Assembly: GCA_023935145.1 (NCBI GenBank)
Contig: CM043699.1
Span: forward strand, 59,288,638 to 59,352,637
DNA from: Bretschneidera sinensis
Taxonomy: Eukaryota > Streptophyta > Magnoliopsida > Brassicales > Akaniaceae
Direction: 5' to 3'
DNA length: 64,000 nucleotides
Positions 34,860 to 46,745 of the stretch are shown one piece after another. Each line of letters opens with the position of its first letter. Position 1 is the first letter of the stretch. Made by a program: the position numbers and the translations under genes. The notes under the pieces were generated by a model that did no database searches, was not told where the DNA came from, and saw only the letters and a program-made list of their open reading frames with translations.

Positions 34860-36580
34860 TCAAGCAAAATTTCTCATGCCCATTAACATTCTTATCATAC
34901 TAAATTTATCTTCATTCAAAGGTTTAGTAAGGATATCAACAATTTGGTTTTTGATAGGAATGAATTCAAGTTTGATATCTCCTCTTTGAGTGTGATCTCT
35001 TATAAAGTGATGTCTAATCTCAATTTGCATGGTTTTAGAATGCTGAATTGGATTCTTAGTTAGATTGATGGCACTAGTATTATCACATAAAATTGAAACA
35101 TTTTCAAAATGCATGCCAAAATCTTCTAATTATTGTTTTATCTATAAAACTTGTGCACAATAACTACAGGTGACGACATATTCCGCTTTGGCGGTTGATA
35201 GTGCAACTGAATTTTATTTATTTGAAAACCAAGAGGTTAAGATATAACCTAGAAATTGGCATATTTGACTAGTACTCTTTCTATCTAACTTACAATCATA
35301 AAAATCAACATCTGAATACCCAACTAAATCAAAAAGTGAATCTCTTGAATAATAGTCCTAGAGTTTGAGTACCATGCAAATATCTTAAGATACTTTTAAC
35401 AGCAGTTATGCGAGATTCTTTAGGATTAGCTTGAAATCTAGAACACATGCATACACTAAACATAATATCGAGTCTATTAACAGTTAAATAAAGTAAATCC
35501 TATATCATGCTTATATATTTCTTAATATCGACACTTTTACCTCCTTCATCCAAGTTGAGTTTTATTGAAGTGCTTATGGGAGTCCCAATTGACTTTAAAT
35601 TCTCCATTCCAAATCTCCTTAGCATATCTTTTGTGTACTTGGATTGGTTAATGAAGATTCCTTCCTTTGTTTTTTTAATTTGAAGTCTAAGGAAGTATTT
35701 TAGCTCTCCCATCATGCTCATCTCAAACTAACCTTGCATACACTTAGCAAAGTCTTGACATATGAATTCATTAGAGGAATCAAATATGATATCATCAACA
35801 TATATTTAGACTAGAAGAGTATCATGTTTATTAGTTTTTGCAAAAAAGAATAGTGTCTAATTTTCCTCTTGAAAAACCATTATCAAGTAAAAACTTACTT
35901 AACCTTTCATACTAGGCTCTTGAATTTTACTTCAATCCATAAAGAGTTTTATAAAGCTTATAAAGATGGTTTGAAAGGTTAGAGTCTTCAAAACCAAGAG
36001 GTTGTTCAATATAGACCTATTCTTTAATAAAATCATTTAAAAAGAAACTTTTTACATCTATTTGAAATAATTTAAAATTCTTAAAACAGATAAATGCAAG
36101 CAACATACGAATACCTTTTAATCTAACTACAAGAGCAAAAGTTTCATCAAAATAAATTCCTTTTTCTTGATTATAACGTTTAGCTACAAGTCTAGCCTTG
36201 TTTCTAGTTATTATTTCATTTTCATCCATTTTATTTCTAAAACCTCATTTAGTTTCAATTACCGAATGATCCTTAGGTCTAAGAACTAAAGTCCAAACTT
36301 TATTTATTTGAAATTGATTTAATTCTTCTTGCATAGCATTTATCCAATTTTTATTACTTTTGGATTCATTATAAGTATTAGGTTATATTTAAGATAAGAA
36401 AGCAACATAATTGCATACATTTCTCATAGAGGATCAATTTCTTACCCGTTGTGAAGGATCACCAATCACTTAATCGATTGGATCATAATTCACATACTCC
36501 CAATCTTTAAGAATACCATCTACTTGTTGATTTATTGAAGGTCGATCAATTCTAGGTTCATCTTTCCCTTAAGATAATTA
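34860..36580 (-). pseudogene. Copia-1 reverse transcriptase and RNase H
   Basis: RT begins near 36290 and includes NKARLVAKRYNQEKGIYFDE (36229-36017) and FQIDVKSFFLND, which has the first catalytic Asp. The IYVDDIIFDSSN box (about 35800) keeps both aspartates but follows a stop. The end of RT (MSMMGELKYFLRLQI, 35721) leads to RNase H; its end is open at 35114-34860 (ILCDNTSAINLTKNPIQHSK, then ILTKPLNEDKF), the canonical copia pol C-terminus. Many stops and frameshifts. Confidence 0.85.
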
Positions 36581-37690
36581 AAGTTGATTCTCTTTGGGGT
36601 CAACAATGGGAATGGTTGCATCCATTTTAGGCATGAAACCTACATCCTCATCAAGGGACGCTCTTCTACTACTAGTAAGGTTAGAATCATCAAATGCAAT
36701 ACGAATGAATCCCTCAACCACTAGAGTTCTTTTGTTAAAGACTCTATAAACTTTACTAGAGGTTAAATGACCTAAGAAGATTTCTTCATCAGTCTTAGAA
36801 TCAAATTTACCTAAGTTAACTTTATTGTTATTTAACATGAAGCATTTGCAATGAAAGAAATGAAAAATAAGAAATTTTAGGCTTTCTACCTTTCTATAGT
36901 TCATATGGAGTTTTGTTAAGCATAAACCTAATTAGAACTCTATTTAAAACATAACATGAGGTGCTTACGGCTTCCACCCAAAAGTATTTTGACAAACTAT
37001 TTTCACAAAGCAGAGTTCTAACAAATTCTTCTAAAACTCTATTTTTTCTTTCAACAACACCATTTTTTTGGGGAGTTCTAAGAGATCAAAAATTGTGATC
37101 AATACCATTATCATCATAATATTTTGAAAAGTTTTGGTTTTGAAATTATTTTCCATGATCACTTATTATCCTTGAAATAGTAATACCTTTTTCATTTTGA
37201 ACTTTTTTACAAAAGTTTACAAAACCTCTATAAGCTAAATCATTATAAGCAATAAAAATAACAAAGATATATCTAGCATAGTCATATATAATAATACAAG
37301 TATATTGGTGGCCACCTCGACTAATAGTTCTTATTGAACTAAACAAGTCCATATATAAAAGCTCTAAAGGTCTAGTAGTTGAAACAACATTTTTGGATTT
37401 AAAAGAAACTCTTGTTTGTTTTCCCATTTGACAAGTATCACAAACTTTATCTTTTTAAAATTTTATTTTAGGAAGACTGATTACTAAATATTTTCTAGAA
37501 AGAACTTTAATTAAATTCATGTTCATATGGCCAAGCCTTCTATGCTATAACCATGAGTTTTCACTAAAAGCTGAAAAACATTTTTCATTTTCCGAAGGTA
37601 AAGTCTTGAGATCAACTAGATAGACATTTTCATGTCTTTGTTCAACAAACTTGATCTTGTTAGTCTTGATGTCTATTGTAAGACAATGAA
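36581..37690 (-). pseudogene. Copia-1 integrase
   Basis: Zinc-binding HHCC region near 37570-37440 (HRRLGHMN...VCDTCQMGKQ), then the core: D in LLYMDLFSS (37370), D in ISDHGK (about 37150), and E in NGVVERKNR (about 37055), all three catalytic residues kept though separated by stops. The C-terminal block at 36904-36578 (VNLGKFDSKTDEEIFLGHLT) is typical of copia integrase. Confidence 0.85.
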
Positions 37691-37694
37691 AGGA

Positions 37695-37960
37695 TTAAAA
37701 TATTACTTTATTACCGTTATAACATAATTGACTAATGCTAAGTAAATTAGGCTTAAGGCCTTGCACAAGTAAAAGGTGATCAAGAGTTGAAAATTTTATA
37801 CCCACTTTACTATGTCCAATAATCTTCATCTTGGTGTCATCTCCAATGGTGATGTGTCTGCCATCCCTTAGAGTCAACTCCGTAAAAAGATTTTGATCAC
37901 CGGTCATGTGCTTTAGGCATCTACTATCAAGGTACCAATACTCACTTTTAACCTTTGTGT
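37695..37960 (-). pseudogene. Copia-1 aspartic protease
   Basis: Reads WYLDSRCLKHMTGDQNLFTE, where the family has WYLDSGCSRHMTGD: the invariant Gly after D-S is Arg, which would be expected to abolish activity. GDDTKMKIIGHSKVGIK and LKPNLLSISQLCY follow as usual. Confidence 0.85.
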
Positions 37961-38770
37961 GGAGACATATTTACATCACACAAGGATATACGATGGAGCT
38001 TTTAAGCACCCAAAATGTCTTGGGTCCTTTTAGGTTAGTCCTTGAAAATACGAATCGTTTAGGAACCCATACTTTCTTAGTCGTATAAGAGGCTCCATAA
38101 TCATTGAAATGTGGATAATACATGATCCTAGATTGAAAATCACAAAAAGTTCTAGGATGTCTAGAATATACAAATCTATCATTTCTTGGAAAAGAATATC
38201 TGGCATGCCTAGAATACATATTTCTTGCATTATAAGAGTTATGAGCATACATGTTTCTAGGATGAGAATGATAGTTATTTCTAGGATATGCATTCCTAGC
38301 ATATGAATTTCTAGAATGATCATATCTAGCATTTGCATTTCTTGGATGAACATTCATATAAGCATAAGTATTTCTTGGTTGTCTATTCCTAGTATTAGCA
38401 TATGAATTTCTACTATAGGAATTGACATTTGAATTCTTAGGCTTTCTAGCATTTTTCAAATGAACATTATTAGCATTACTAGGAGTCTTGGAGGTGGATG
38501 GTTCATCCACACATGTTGCTTTAACAAAGATAGTTTCATTTGATTTTGCTTGTCTAATGGAGAATAACCCAAACCAAATTTTTCTCCACTCATTCTTTGA
38601 TAAGCTAACACTTCATCTAGCTTTCCTTTTCCACATACAAGTCTAGATATAGTGTTATTCAACTCAAGCACTTTCTTTTTCAAATCAGCATTTTCGTTTT
38701 TCAAAGAATCTTGTAATGAGTTATTAAGCTCTAGAGAAAGATTTTCTTTTTGTTCTTTTAGAGCTTTCAT
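37961..38770 (-). pseudogene. Copia-1 gag C-terminus: coiled coil and Asn/Arg/Tyr-rich repeats
   Basis: 38770-38456 is a coiled coil (LSLELNNSLQDSLKNENADL). 38510-37971 is a 179-codon open frame made of degenerate YARNxYPRN / NSYARN units, about 15 of them, ending in KVWVPK and TNLKGPKTFWVLK. The coil and the WVPK end are known features of SIRE-type gag-pol; the long repeat tract is unusually expanded. Confidence 0.7.
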
Positions 38771-38970
38771 CTCTTGAGTAAGAGATAAAACTATCTTATT
38801 GAGAGAAACATTAATAGTATAATTTTTTTTAATTCCTCATGTAATTCATTTATTGCATCAATTATTTCATCATTGCTATTTTTATTATCAATGCTAAGGG
38901 AAGAATTTGTTACCTCGTCTTCATCATCAAATCCCATTAAGCAAAAATTGGCAATCTCTTCGTAGTTGAT

Positions 38971-39985
38971 CTCACTATTTGAGATATTCTCATCATAACC
39001 ACTCTAAGTAGTAGCAACTAAAGCTTTCTTCTTGAAGTTCTTGTAAAGTTTCTTTGTTGTAGGATAATTTACCTTGATGTACACGGGTTTCTTGCAACCA
39101 AAGCACATAATAGGTTCAATTTTGGTTGTGTTGTCCTTTGTGTAAGGCTTATTGTTTTTCTTTAAGAATTTGTTAAACTTCTTTATGATGACAACCATCT
39201 CCCCATCTTCTTCACTACTTTTATTTTCTTCTTCTTCTACTACTTGCTTGCATGAGGTAGCTTTGAGGGCAATAACTTTCTTCTTCTTTTCATCTTCAAC
39301 AACTTTAACGTTTATTACCTCCATTTCATGAGTCAATAATGAGCCAAAAATAGTTTTGACATCGAGCTTGTCGAGGTCTTTGGCTTCCACAATGGTCATC
39401 TTCTTAGATTCCCAATTTGGTGGTAAAGATCTAAGAATCTTCATTGTCAACATAAACTCCTCAATATTCCTACCAAGAAGCTTTAAACCATTAATAATAT
39501 TAGTGAATCAAGAGTAAATTTCATAAATGGATTCGGTAAGGGACATCTTAAAAGCATCATATTCGAGCACTAGAATATAGATTTTTTATTTCTTTACTTC
39601 ACTAGTGCCACTTGAAGTTTGTACCATATTTATTTAGCCGAATCACATGCCGAAATTTTGTTGTTTTCATTAATGTCTAAAGCACAATGAAGAATATTAG
39701 TAGCTCTACTATTTAAAGGCACCATCCTATAATCATCATCATCAAATTCAGATTTAAGTTTAGGATACTGTCTCACCAATCGTGATTCTCTTTACAGGAA
39801 TCCTAGGTCATTCTTCAATGATTCTCCACAAATTATAATCTTGGCATCCTACAAAAAAATTCATTCTATTTTTCCAATAATTATAATTTTTTTCACTAAA
39901 CAAAGAAGGCATAGTATAAGAGTGACCTTTAGTATAACTATTATTAGCTATAGGATGTACTCGAGGATTTTAAGCCTATTAATGA
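38971..39985 (-). pseudogene. gag: Copia-1 gag (UBN2 type)
   Basis: Starts near 39955 with YTMPSLFSEKNYNYWKNRM, the UBN2-type gag opening. The capsid is broken by stops, then open at 39453-39004 (MKILRSLPPNWESKKMTIVE, Lys/Glu-rich linker, zinc knuckle). The knuckle reads C-X2-C-X4-Y-X4-Y (CFGCKKPVYIKVNY), so the histidine and the last cysteine are lost. Confidence 0.8.
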
Positions 39986-39986
39986 G

Positions 39987-40004
39987 AACATGGCTCTGAT
40001 ACCA
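39987..40004 (-). promoter_or_regulatory. Copia-1 primer-binding site (tRNA-iMet type)
   Basis: On the - strand TGGTATCAGAGCCATGTT, two bases after the 5' LTR: a full-length match to the initiator-Met tRNA primer site. Confidence 0.9.
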
Positions 40005-40006
40005 AT

Positions 40007-41187
40007 TGTAAACCAAAGTGCAACCCAAAGGGGGGGTGAATTGGGTTTTAAAAAATATTTTGAAAATAACAAACAAGTTTTAAGCATTTATAAGATTAAG
40101 CAAGAACAATAAAAGTTATATAGCTGAAAATTAAAGGAGTAAGGATAAGAAGATGCAAACACAATTTATAGTGGTTCGGCAATATCGGAATCTCTCCGAC
40201 CCTATGTCCACTTTCTTCAAGGTGATTTCTTGAAGTTATCCATTATAAATAGTCAAGAAACTTCAGAGCTGCTGCTCAAACCTTACAAGGTTCTCTTCCA
40301 AGGAAGTTAATACACAAGTTTCTGACACCTAAACACTTTTAAGAGTTACACCAACTCTTTCTTTTTACAATGATTGAAATCAATACAAGAGAGATTGCAA
40401 TAAATGCTTTACAAGATGAAGCTGATCTCTCTTTCAAGAACAAAGCTTTAAAGATGGCTCAAAAAGAATTTTGAAAGCTTTGATGAACAATAAATGAGCT
40501 CAAGAATGAATTAAGTGTTCTCATATTGTTATGTTTGCTCATTCAAAAGGGGTTTATGTAGCCCATGCCTCATATAACCATTTAGACACAAGAGGGGACA
40601 GTTTGGAGGATTAAATGCTCTGAATGACACTTTTCTTTTCAAATTATAGCTGTTATTTTTTAACGTTCCGATCGACTAAATCAATTGATTCAGCTTCAAG
40701 TAAGAAGCATTCAATCGACTGAATTGATCATTCAGTTGACTGGATCAGAAGGTCAAAAGTTTATGTCCTTTATTTAGTTGTCTGAATAGTTTCTTAAGTT
40801 GACTAGATCAAAGGCAAGAAAATTCTCCCTTTCATTCAGTCGATTGAATGAATCATTCAGTCGACTGGATCACCTAAAACAAAATTTTTTGTTTTCATTT
40901 TGTTTTAAAAACAAAACCTAGTCAAAATGAGTTTGTTAAAAAAAAAAAATTGTAATCAAACTGAGTCATACATAAAGCTAGGAACTTGATAGAGAAGTTT
41001 AAAATTATATCAATAACCTTTGAAGCTTCTAGTCTTGATTTTCAAACTTCTTCCAAGGTTGGGTACTTAGCTTATCATGTACTAACTTTTTTGTACAAAC
41101 ATCTTTGTAGTTTTAAACGCTTAAATAAATTTGTTAGCAAAATTTAATATTGTTTTGTCATTATTAAAATCATGTTAGGGGTTAACA
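40007..41187 (-). repeat. Copia-1 5' LTR
   Basis: Plus-strand limits TGTAAACCAAAGTG to GGGGTTAACA; partner of 21525-22703. Motif cluster at about 40668-40872 with CAGTCGACTGGAT, CAATCGACTGAATT and similar units, upstream of the TATA-like GGCTACATAAACC (about 40552, - strand). Confidence 0.9.
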
Positions 41188-41540
41188 AAGTTGAACTTTC
41201 AACTCTCTCAACTCAGCAAGTTCCATTTTATAAGGTGCTACAAAAATATAGGTGCAACATTTGAAAATACATCAATAGAGAATTCAATATCCTTATTAGG
41301 ACCAGACAATTCATAAGGAAATACATCAAAGTAATTCTTCACCATAAAGATTTCTTCCTGCTTTTTACAATTCTTTCTAGATTCCACCACATGCGCTAAA
41401 TACCTCTCACAACCCTTCCTTAACCATTTACTAGTAGTCAAGGCAGAAATAAGACAGTTTGCAAGTATTTTACATTTTGCCTGAAAGCTAAATTCCTCCT
41501 GCCCCAATATTATGAATACTACATTTTTTCTGAAACAATC
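41188..41540 (-). pseudogene. Del2 protease-RT linker and RT N-terminus
   Basis: Open from 41507 to 41238: CERYLAHVVESRKNCKKQEE, then KNYFDVFPYELSGPNKDIEF, the region that precedes RT in chromoviruses. It joins 21519 across copia-1. Confidence 0.8.
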
Positions 41541-41890
41541 AACTCAAGTGTGATACGCCGACCACCAATTCATCCCCAAAATCAAATCAAAACCTATCAT
41601 ATTCAAAGGTAATAAATCAACTTCAAATTCTCTATCACCTTTACGAATCACATAACCCTGATAAACATTTCTGATTATTACTCTATCCCCAGTAGGAACT
41701 TCAATAATAATATTATGCATTCAAGGACTAACACATGCATCAATAAACTTCATAAATACAGTGGATGTAAAAGAACGGGTTACACCAGGATCAATCAATA
41801 ATCTAGTAGGTCTATCAAGAATAGATATTGTACCAATACCGACATCAATAGTTGCTTGAGCATCCTGCTGGGTCAATGCATAAACTCTGT
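41541..41890 (-). pseudogene. Del2 retropepsin-like protease
   Basis: RLLIDPGVTRSFTSTVFMKF near 41790 gives the active-site Asp in D-P-G-V-T context; ILGMNWWSAYH (about 41560) closes the domain. Several stops, but better preserved than Del1. Confidence 0.75.
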
Positions 41891-42843
41891 TCTCTCTAAG
41901 TTACGTTTGACTACCTTGCCCTCACTTAACAATTGCTCATCTGCCTAAAGCTCTACCCCGAACACCACCAGATCCACCTCCTCTCTCTAGCTGTCATCTC
42001 TAAATATTTTCAACATTTACCTCATCTAATCTCCCTAATGGACAATCCACACTGATATGTCCACCATTTCCACACACAAAGCACATCAAAGTAGGACAAT
42101 TCTTAGCTAAATTTCCTATATGATCATTTGTAACAAACTTTAGTCTCTCTATAAAAAAATAATACTACCACCTCCCTTGGGTGGTACCCTCCCACATTTA
42201 CTAAATCCTCTAGCTCCAATAAGTTATTTCCCAAACCTAAGGGTACCTCCAATAGAACTTTGAGTCATAGAGGCTATAGATCTATTCTACCTCTGATTTT
42301 GAATAATATGTCAATATGAGAAGAAACACCCCCTCTGGAGTGGTCACCCACCTTGAATACTCATACAACCAACTTTAGAACTCTCAGGTTTAGTCCTCTT
42401 TAACCGCTCTCTCCATCCTCTAGACTCCACTATGTCTTTCTCAATTTGAAGTGATTTATCCACCAAAGTAGCATAATTCACATGCATCAAATATGAAAGT
42501 TTAGATCGTATTTTAAAGTGTAATCCATCTAAGAATCGCTTACACTTCTTCTACTTAGTATTTACTAGTTCAAGCACAAGCCTCGATAAATTCACAAATC
42601 TACAATTATATTTTACCATAGTCATCATGTTCTGCCTCAAATGAATAAGATTTCTCTCTAGCTGGGCTCTAAAAGTATATGGAAAATACTTTGCAAAGAA
42701 TGTCTCCTTAAACCTACTCTAGATTAAGAGTCGATCTACATCTGTACTCAATCTAAGAAGAGTATCTTCCCACCATCCAAAGGCCTCACTCTCTAAGTTA
42801 AACGAAGCAAAGGCAACCCTCTGCCTATCAGTGACTGGCAACA
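41891..42843 (-). pseudogene. gag: Del2 gag remnant, cut by element B
   Basis: From 42843 down: LPVTDRQRVAFASFNLESEA with WWEDTLLRLST, KYFPYTFRAQ and the KRFLDGLHFKIRSKLSYLM block, matching Del1 gag at 1935-2290. A first zinc knuckle (about 42120) is broken by stops; the second (42043-42086) is intact C-X2-C-X4-H-X4-C (CFVCGNGGHISVDC). The gag N-terminus is missing because B begins at 42844. Confidence 0.8.
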
Positions 42844-44000
42844 TGTTGTGAGTTTTAAATTACTCGCAAGCGCACGAGTCGTTTGCAATATAATGTTGTG
42901 CAAGTGCAAGTGCAAGGTCGAATCCACAGGGAATTACGTTGTGAAAATATTTTTATCTAAACTAAGCCTATTTTAACCTAGTTTCAAGTTTTGAATTGTC
43001 TTTTGCAAAACAAATATAATCTAAACTAAATTGATTTAAAAACTAATGATAAAAACACTAAGGTTTTTGAATCAACCCCACCAAAGTAAAGAATATATTT
43101 TCACGTTCTATAAAAATAATCTATCAAAACATTCCATGAATCCAACTTTAAACAAATCACAACAAATATCCCAATTAAACCAAAGCAATCCAATGTATTC
43201 ACTTTTAACAAATCACAAAGGATATCCAATTTAATAAAAAATGATACGATTGACCAGAACATTTATACAAAAAAAAAAAATCAGAATTGTATAAACAAAT
43301 ATGAAAATCTTATGCCAAACAATGGCGAGGCTTCATCATCAACCTTAGCTGAAGATTTTAGCCACTCATAATCATTAAACTAAAGTTCACAATAACAGTG
43401 CTAAACATTAAACTAAAAAAAACAAAACAGTAAATTAAAACTGATTATACATGGGAGAAATTCCACTTGCTGTTGGGCAGCACTTCCCCTCGTGGTAGCA
43501 AAGCCTTCGGGATCCACCAGAATGCTAGCAGACATCCACCGGATTTCACCAAACGGCACCAGAAATTGCACACTAAATGATGAAGTGAGACGGTGCTTTT
43601 ATAAGGGGAGTCCCGGAGCACAATAGGTTGCAAATTCGATGTGGGATACTGCCCGAGTGCGCTCGATCGCAGAATGGTGCGATTGATCGCATGTGCGCTC
43701 AATCGCATGTCTTGTGTGCACGATCGCATGTCTGATGCGCCCGATCGCAGGTGCACTGCAAAGATTTCGATGTGGGATGTTGACCATGCGCTCGTTCGTA
43801 GGGAGGTGCGCTCGATCGCACTAGGCATCCTCAGCTTTTGCTCTTGAAGCTTGACATCTCCCGAAATGCTTCATTTTCTCCACAAACCTATAAAAATACA
43901 CAAAACATAGAAAAGACATAAAATAAATTGAAATAATACAAACTAAGAGCTTAACAAATATAATTTAAGGGCTTAAATATGCAATATTTAAGACTCATCA
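42844..44000 (-). repeat. Element B 3' LTR
   Basis: Plus-strand limits TGTTGTGAGTTT to AGACTCATCA. Same family as the solo LTR 31758-33003 and the D LTR. Contains six GATCGC-core motifs of the TGCGCTCGATCGCA type at 43655-43822; TATA-like CTTATAAAAG on the - strand at about 43600. Confidence 0.9.
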
Positions 44001-45381
44001 AATATCCCCAAACTTATATTTTGCTAGTCCCTTAGCAAAACAAAATAAAAAACAAAGAACACAAAGATAAGTTCATCACTCATGGTATCCAAAAATTTAA
44101 GGAGCACTCAAAATCATGATATTCATTCATGAGCAAGCTTAAAAAATATAACCCATCTTTGCAATAAATAAGAATTTTAAAACCTAATTACTTACAAGAG
44201 GCAAGCAAGACATCACAAGCTTAAATCAATGTAAAGTGAATTAGCATATACAGATGAGATTTCAAAATAACTTCAATGTACAATGTCTCCATGTCTTAAG
44301 ATTCATGGGATTTCTCATCAGAATGAACAACGATGGCATAGTTTTATTTTACCCATTTTTTTTATATAAGGCTCTGCTATGGTTAGTTCCCTTAAGCTTC
44401 CTAATTGACCTATGTAGCGAGTGTTGAGTCAACGACTCCCAAACCAGATGGTTTTAGGGCATTAGGTGTAAAGACACCCCTAACGACTTAGTAATTTTAG
44501 TTAAAAAGGTTACAAAACTAACCTGGCCTTAATGCTACCAAGCAAAATTTCCACCTTTTGACGTGAACACCCACTGCTTACTGAGGTAAAAGGTCTAGTT
44601 ACTCAGCAGAAAATTTCCTAATGATCACTATGAATAAAATTCCCACCTTTTGACATGAACACTCACTGCTTACTGAGGCAAGAGGTCCAGTTACTCAGTG
44701 GAAAGTTTATTGATGATGATCGTTATTTTTTTTTATATACTTTTCTATGCCCAAGTGTTAATCCAACAAGTCATTCGGTTTCAATTAAGTCATGGAAACA
44801 TACACATTAAAATCAAATGTCATACCTCACACAATTTTGTGCTAATGTGCTCATGTTAGATTGGCTCAAACATGTGAATTCTCAAATGCCCAAAGTAAGT
44901 AACAAGGTTTTAAAACTCTATCATCAAATCATGTGTTCAAAATTTTAAACTCACCAATGAAATTACATCACAATATTGGTTTAGATCAACTAAAATTTCA
45001 AAATAACATGAGCATGCATTTACTTTAGTTTTTTTTTTAAATGAAGAAAAACAACAACAAATTAGGACAAAGTGTGTGTAATGCGTCCCCCATACCCCCA
45101 AAATTAAATTACACATTGACCCCAATGTGTGAATAATATGGAAAGAGCTGACCTGGAATATGAAGAACTATCTGGACTTGGTATGGCTCATAGCATACCC
45201 CCAAACTTGAACTGAAGTACGCGTTGTCCCTGAAAAATAAAAACTGGAAAACAAAAATACTGGAAACAAACATTAATCATAAATATGTAAAATAATAAGT
45301 AAAAAAAAGATTTGCTGTGGGGTGCCTCCCATGAGCGCTAAGTTTAACGTCTTCAACCAGACCCAACATAGTAGACGACAC
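44001..45381 (-). other. Element B 3' non-coding region
   Basis: No ORF. On the - strand: the block AAGACGTTAAACTTAGCGCT (about 45345) that follows pol; polypurine-like AAGTTTGGGGGTATG at about 45195-45210 and TTTTGGGGGTATGGGGG at about 45085-45105; a 92-bp tandem duplication (CCACCTTTTGAC at 44551 and 44643); a conserved two-hairpin block (44434-44483); and the real polypurine tract AAGTTTGGGGATATT at 44001-44015. Confidence 0.6.
44434..44483 (-). other. Conserved two-hairpin block (copy in B)
   Basis: Fifty bases identical to 60196-60245 of element C (in sense orientation for both). Contains two adjacent hairpins, GGTGTCTTTACACC and AAACCATCTGGTTT. See the C copy. Confidence 0.75.
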
Positions 45382-46740
45382 TCAATCTGAGTAATTAGGA
45401 TCTTCCAACAATATCGTCTCAATGTCCAGACTCCTCAACTCCAAGAATAGTTTTAGCCTCTGTCCATTTACCTTGAAAGTGTTACCATTCTTGGGATCCT
45501 CAATCTCGATGGCCCCATAAGGAAAAAACGACCGAATGATAAATGGGCAAGTCCGTCGAAATTTGAGCTTGCCTGGAAAAAGATGCAGGCGTAAGTTGTA
45601 AAGAAGAACTTTTTGACCCGGCTCAAAAGCTCGTCTCAAAATGTTTTGGTCATGAGTCTTCTTCATTTGTGCCTTGTATGACCATGCACACTCATATGCA
45701 TCATTCCACAGCTCCTCTAATTCATTGAGTTGGAGCTTCCTTTGTGAGCTGGCCTTGGAAAGATTGAAGTTCAGCTACTTAATACCCTAATACGCATGAT
45801 GCTCTAATTCTACCAGAAGGTGACATGCCTTTCCGTATACAATATGATAGGGAGACATGCCAATTGGCGTCTTGAAGGCTGTCCAATATGCCCCAATAGT
45901 GCATCAATCAATCGCAGAGACCAATCTTTTCTACTAGGGTTCACAGTCTTCTCCAAAATTTGCTTGATCTCGCGATTGAAATTTTCCACTTGGCCACTCA
46001 TCTGAGGGTGATACGGGGTGGCAACCTTGTGTGTGATGAAATACTTCTTCATCAACTGCTCAAAAATCCGGTTGCAAAAGTGCTTACCTCCATCACTTAT
46101 GATTGCTCGAGGCATACTAAAACGAGCAAAGATAGTGTCTTTCAAAAACTGGACCACAACTTTTTGGTCATTGGTCTTGCATGTAATGGCCTCCACCTAT
46201 TTGGACAGATAGTCCACAACAACTAGAATGTACAGGTAGACAAAGGAGTTTGGGAACGGTCCCATAAAATCAATACCCCACACGACAAAAATCTTAACAA
46301 TCAAGATAGGGTTGAGGGGCATCATATTCCTCCTAGAAAGACTCCCTAGCTTTTGGCAACACTCACAAGATACACAGTAGGTGTGAGAGTCTCGGAACAG
46401 GGTAGGCCAATAGAATCCATACTGTGAAATCTTCGCAGCGGTTTTTTTAGCATTGAAATGGCCTCCACAAGCATGATCATGACAAAAGGCGATGACTTTA
46501 GATTGGTCATGCTCAGGAATACATTTTTTGATGATCTAATCGGGACAATACTTGAACAAGTAAGGGTCATCCCAAAAAAAATGTTTTACCATGGCCAAAA
46601 ACTTTGATTTATCTTGTCGCCCCCAATGTAAAGGCATTTGACCGGTGACAAGATAGTTCACTATATTAGCAAACCATGGCACGGGACTATAAGCAATGTG
46701 CATCAATTGCTCATTAGGAAAGGTCTCAGAAATGGGAGTG
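45382..46740 (-). pseudogene. Element B integrase
   Basis: From 46740: HYFW-like entry ([16 protein letters not shown]), H2C2 zinc region (46540-46370; HDHACGGHFNAKKT, C-X2-C), core with D in [10 protein letters not shown] (46270), D in IISDGGKHF (about 46100) and E in SGQVENFNREIK (about 45985): all catalytic residues kept. A frameshift near 45900 and stops follow, then the C-terminal GQKVLLYNLRLHLFPGKLKF block open to 45382. Confidence 0.85.
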
Positions 46741-46745
46741 GCGGC

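Larger units (their letters stand above)
21525..41187 (-). mobile_element. Copia-1: SIRE-like Ty1/copia element with accessory ORF
   Basis: LTRs of 1179 and 1181 bp and a perfect AAGTT target duplication (21520-21524; 41188-41192) bound it. Order on the - strand: 5' LTR, tRNA-iMet primer site, UBN2-type gag, protease, integrase, RT, RNase H (the copia order, integrase before RT), then an accessory ORF with its own TATA-like box, non-coding DNA, polypurine tract, 3' LTR. Element A (26171-34576) is inserted between RNase H and the accessory ORF; without it copia-1 is about 11.3 kb, long for copia and fitting the SIRE/Maximus group. Multiple stops in all genes. Confidence 0.9.
15501..42843 (-). 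mobile_element. Del2: Ty3 chromovirus, interrupted by copia-1 and by B
   Basis: Runs on the - strand from gag (42843) through protease, [copia-1 insertion 21525-41187], reverse transcriptase, RNase H, integrase, chromodomain and 3' LTR (15501-18768). The two body halves join exactly across copia-1: the AAGTT flanks duplicate one target, and the protein reads from the post-protease linker into RT. The 5' end (start of gag, 5' LTR) is not in the window, because gag is cut at 42843 by the Athila-type element B. It is inserted into copia-2 gag. Bases next to the 3' LTR are AGGTT (15496-15500). Confidence 0.85.

Noticed and set aside
35500..38306. Open frames on the + strand and alternative - frames in copia-1 pol/gag (for example 38109-38306 and 38030-38353)
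   Set aside because: Shadows of the copia-1 gag-pol frame in repetitive sequence.
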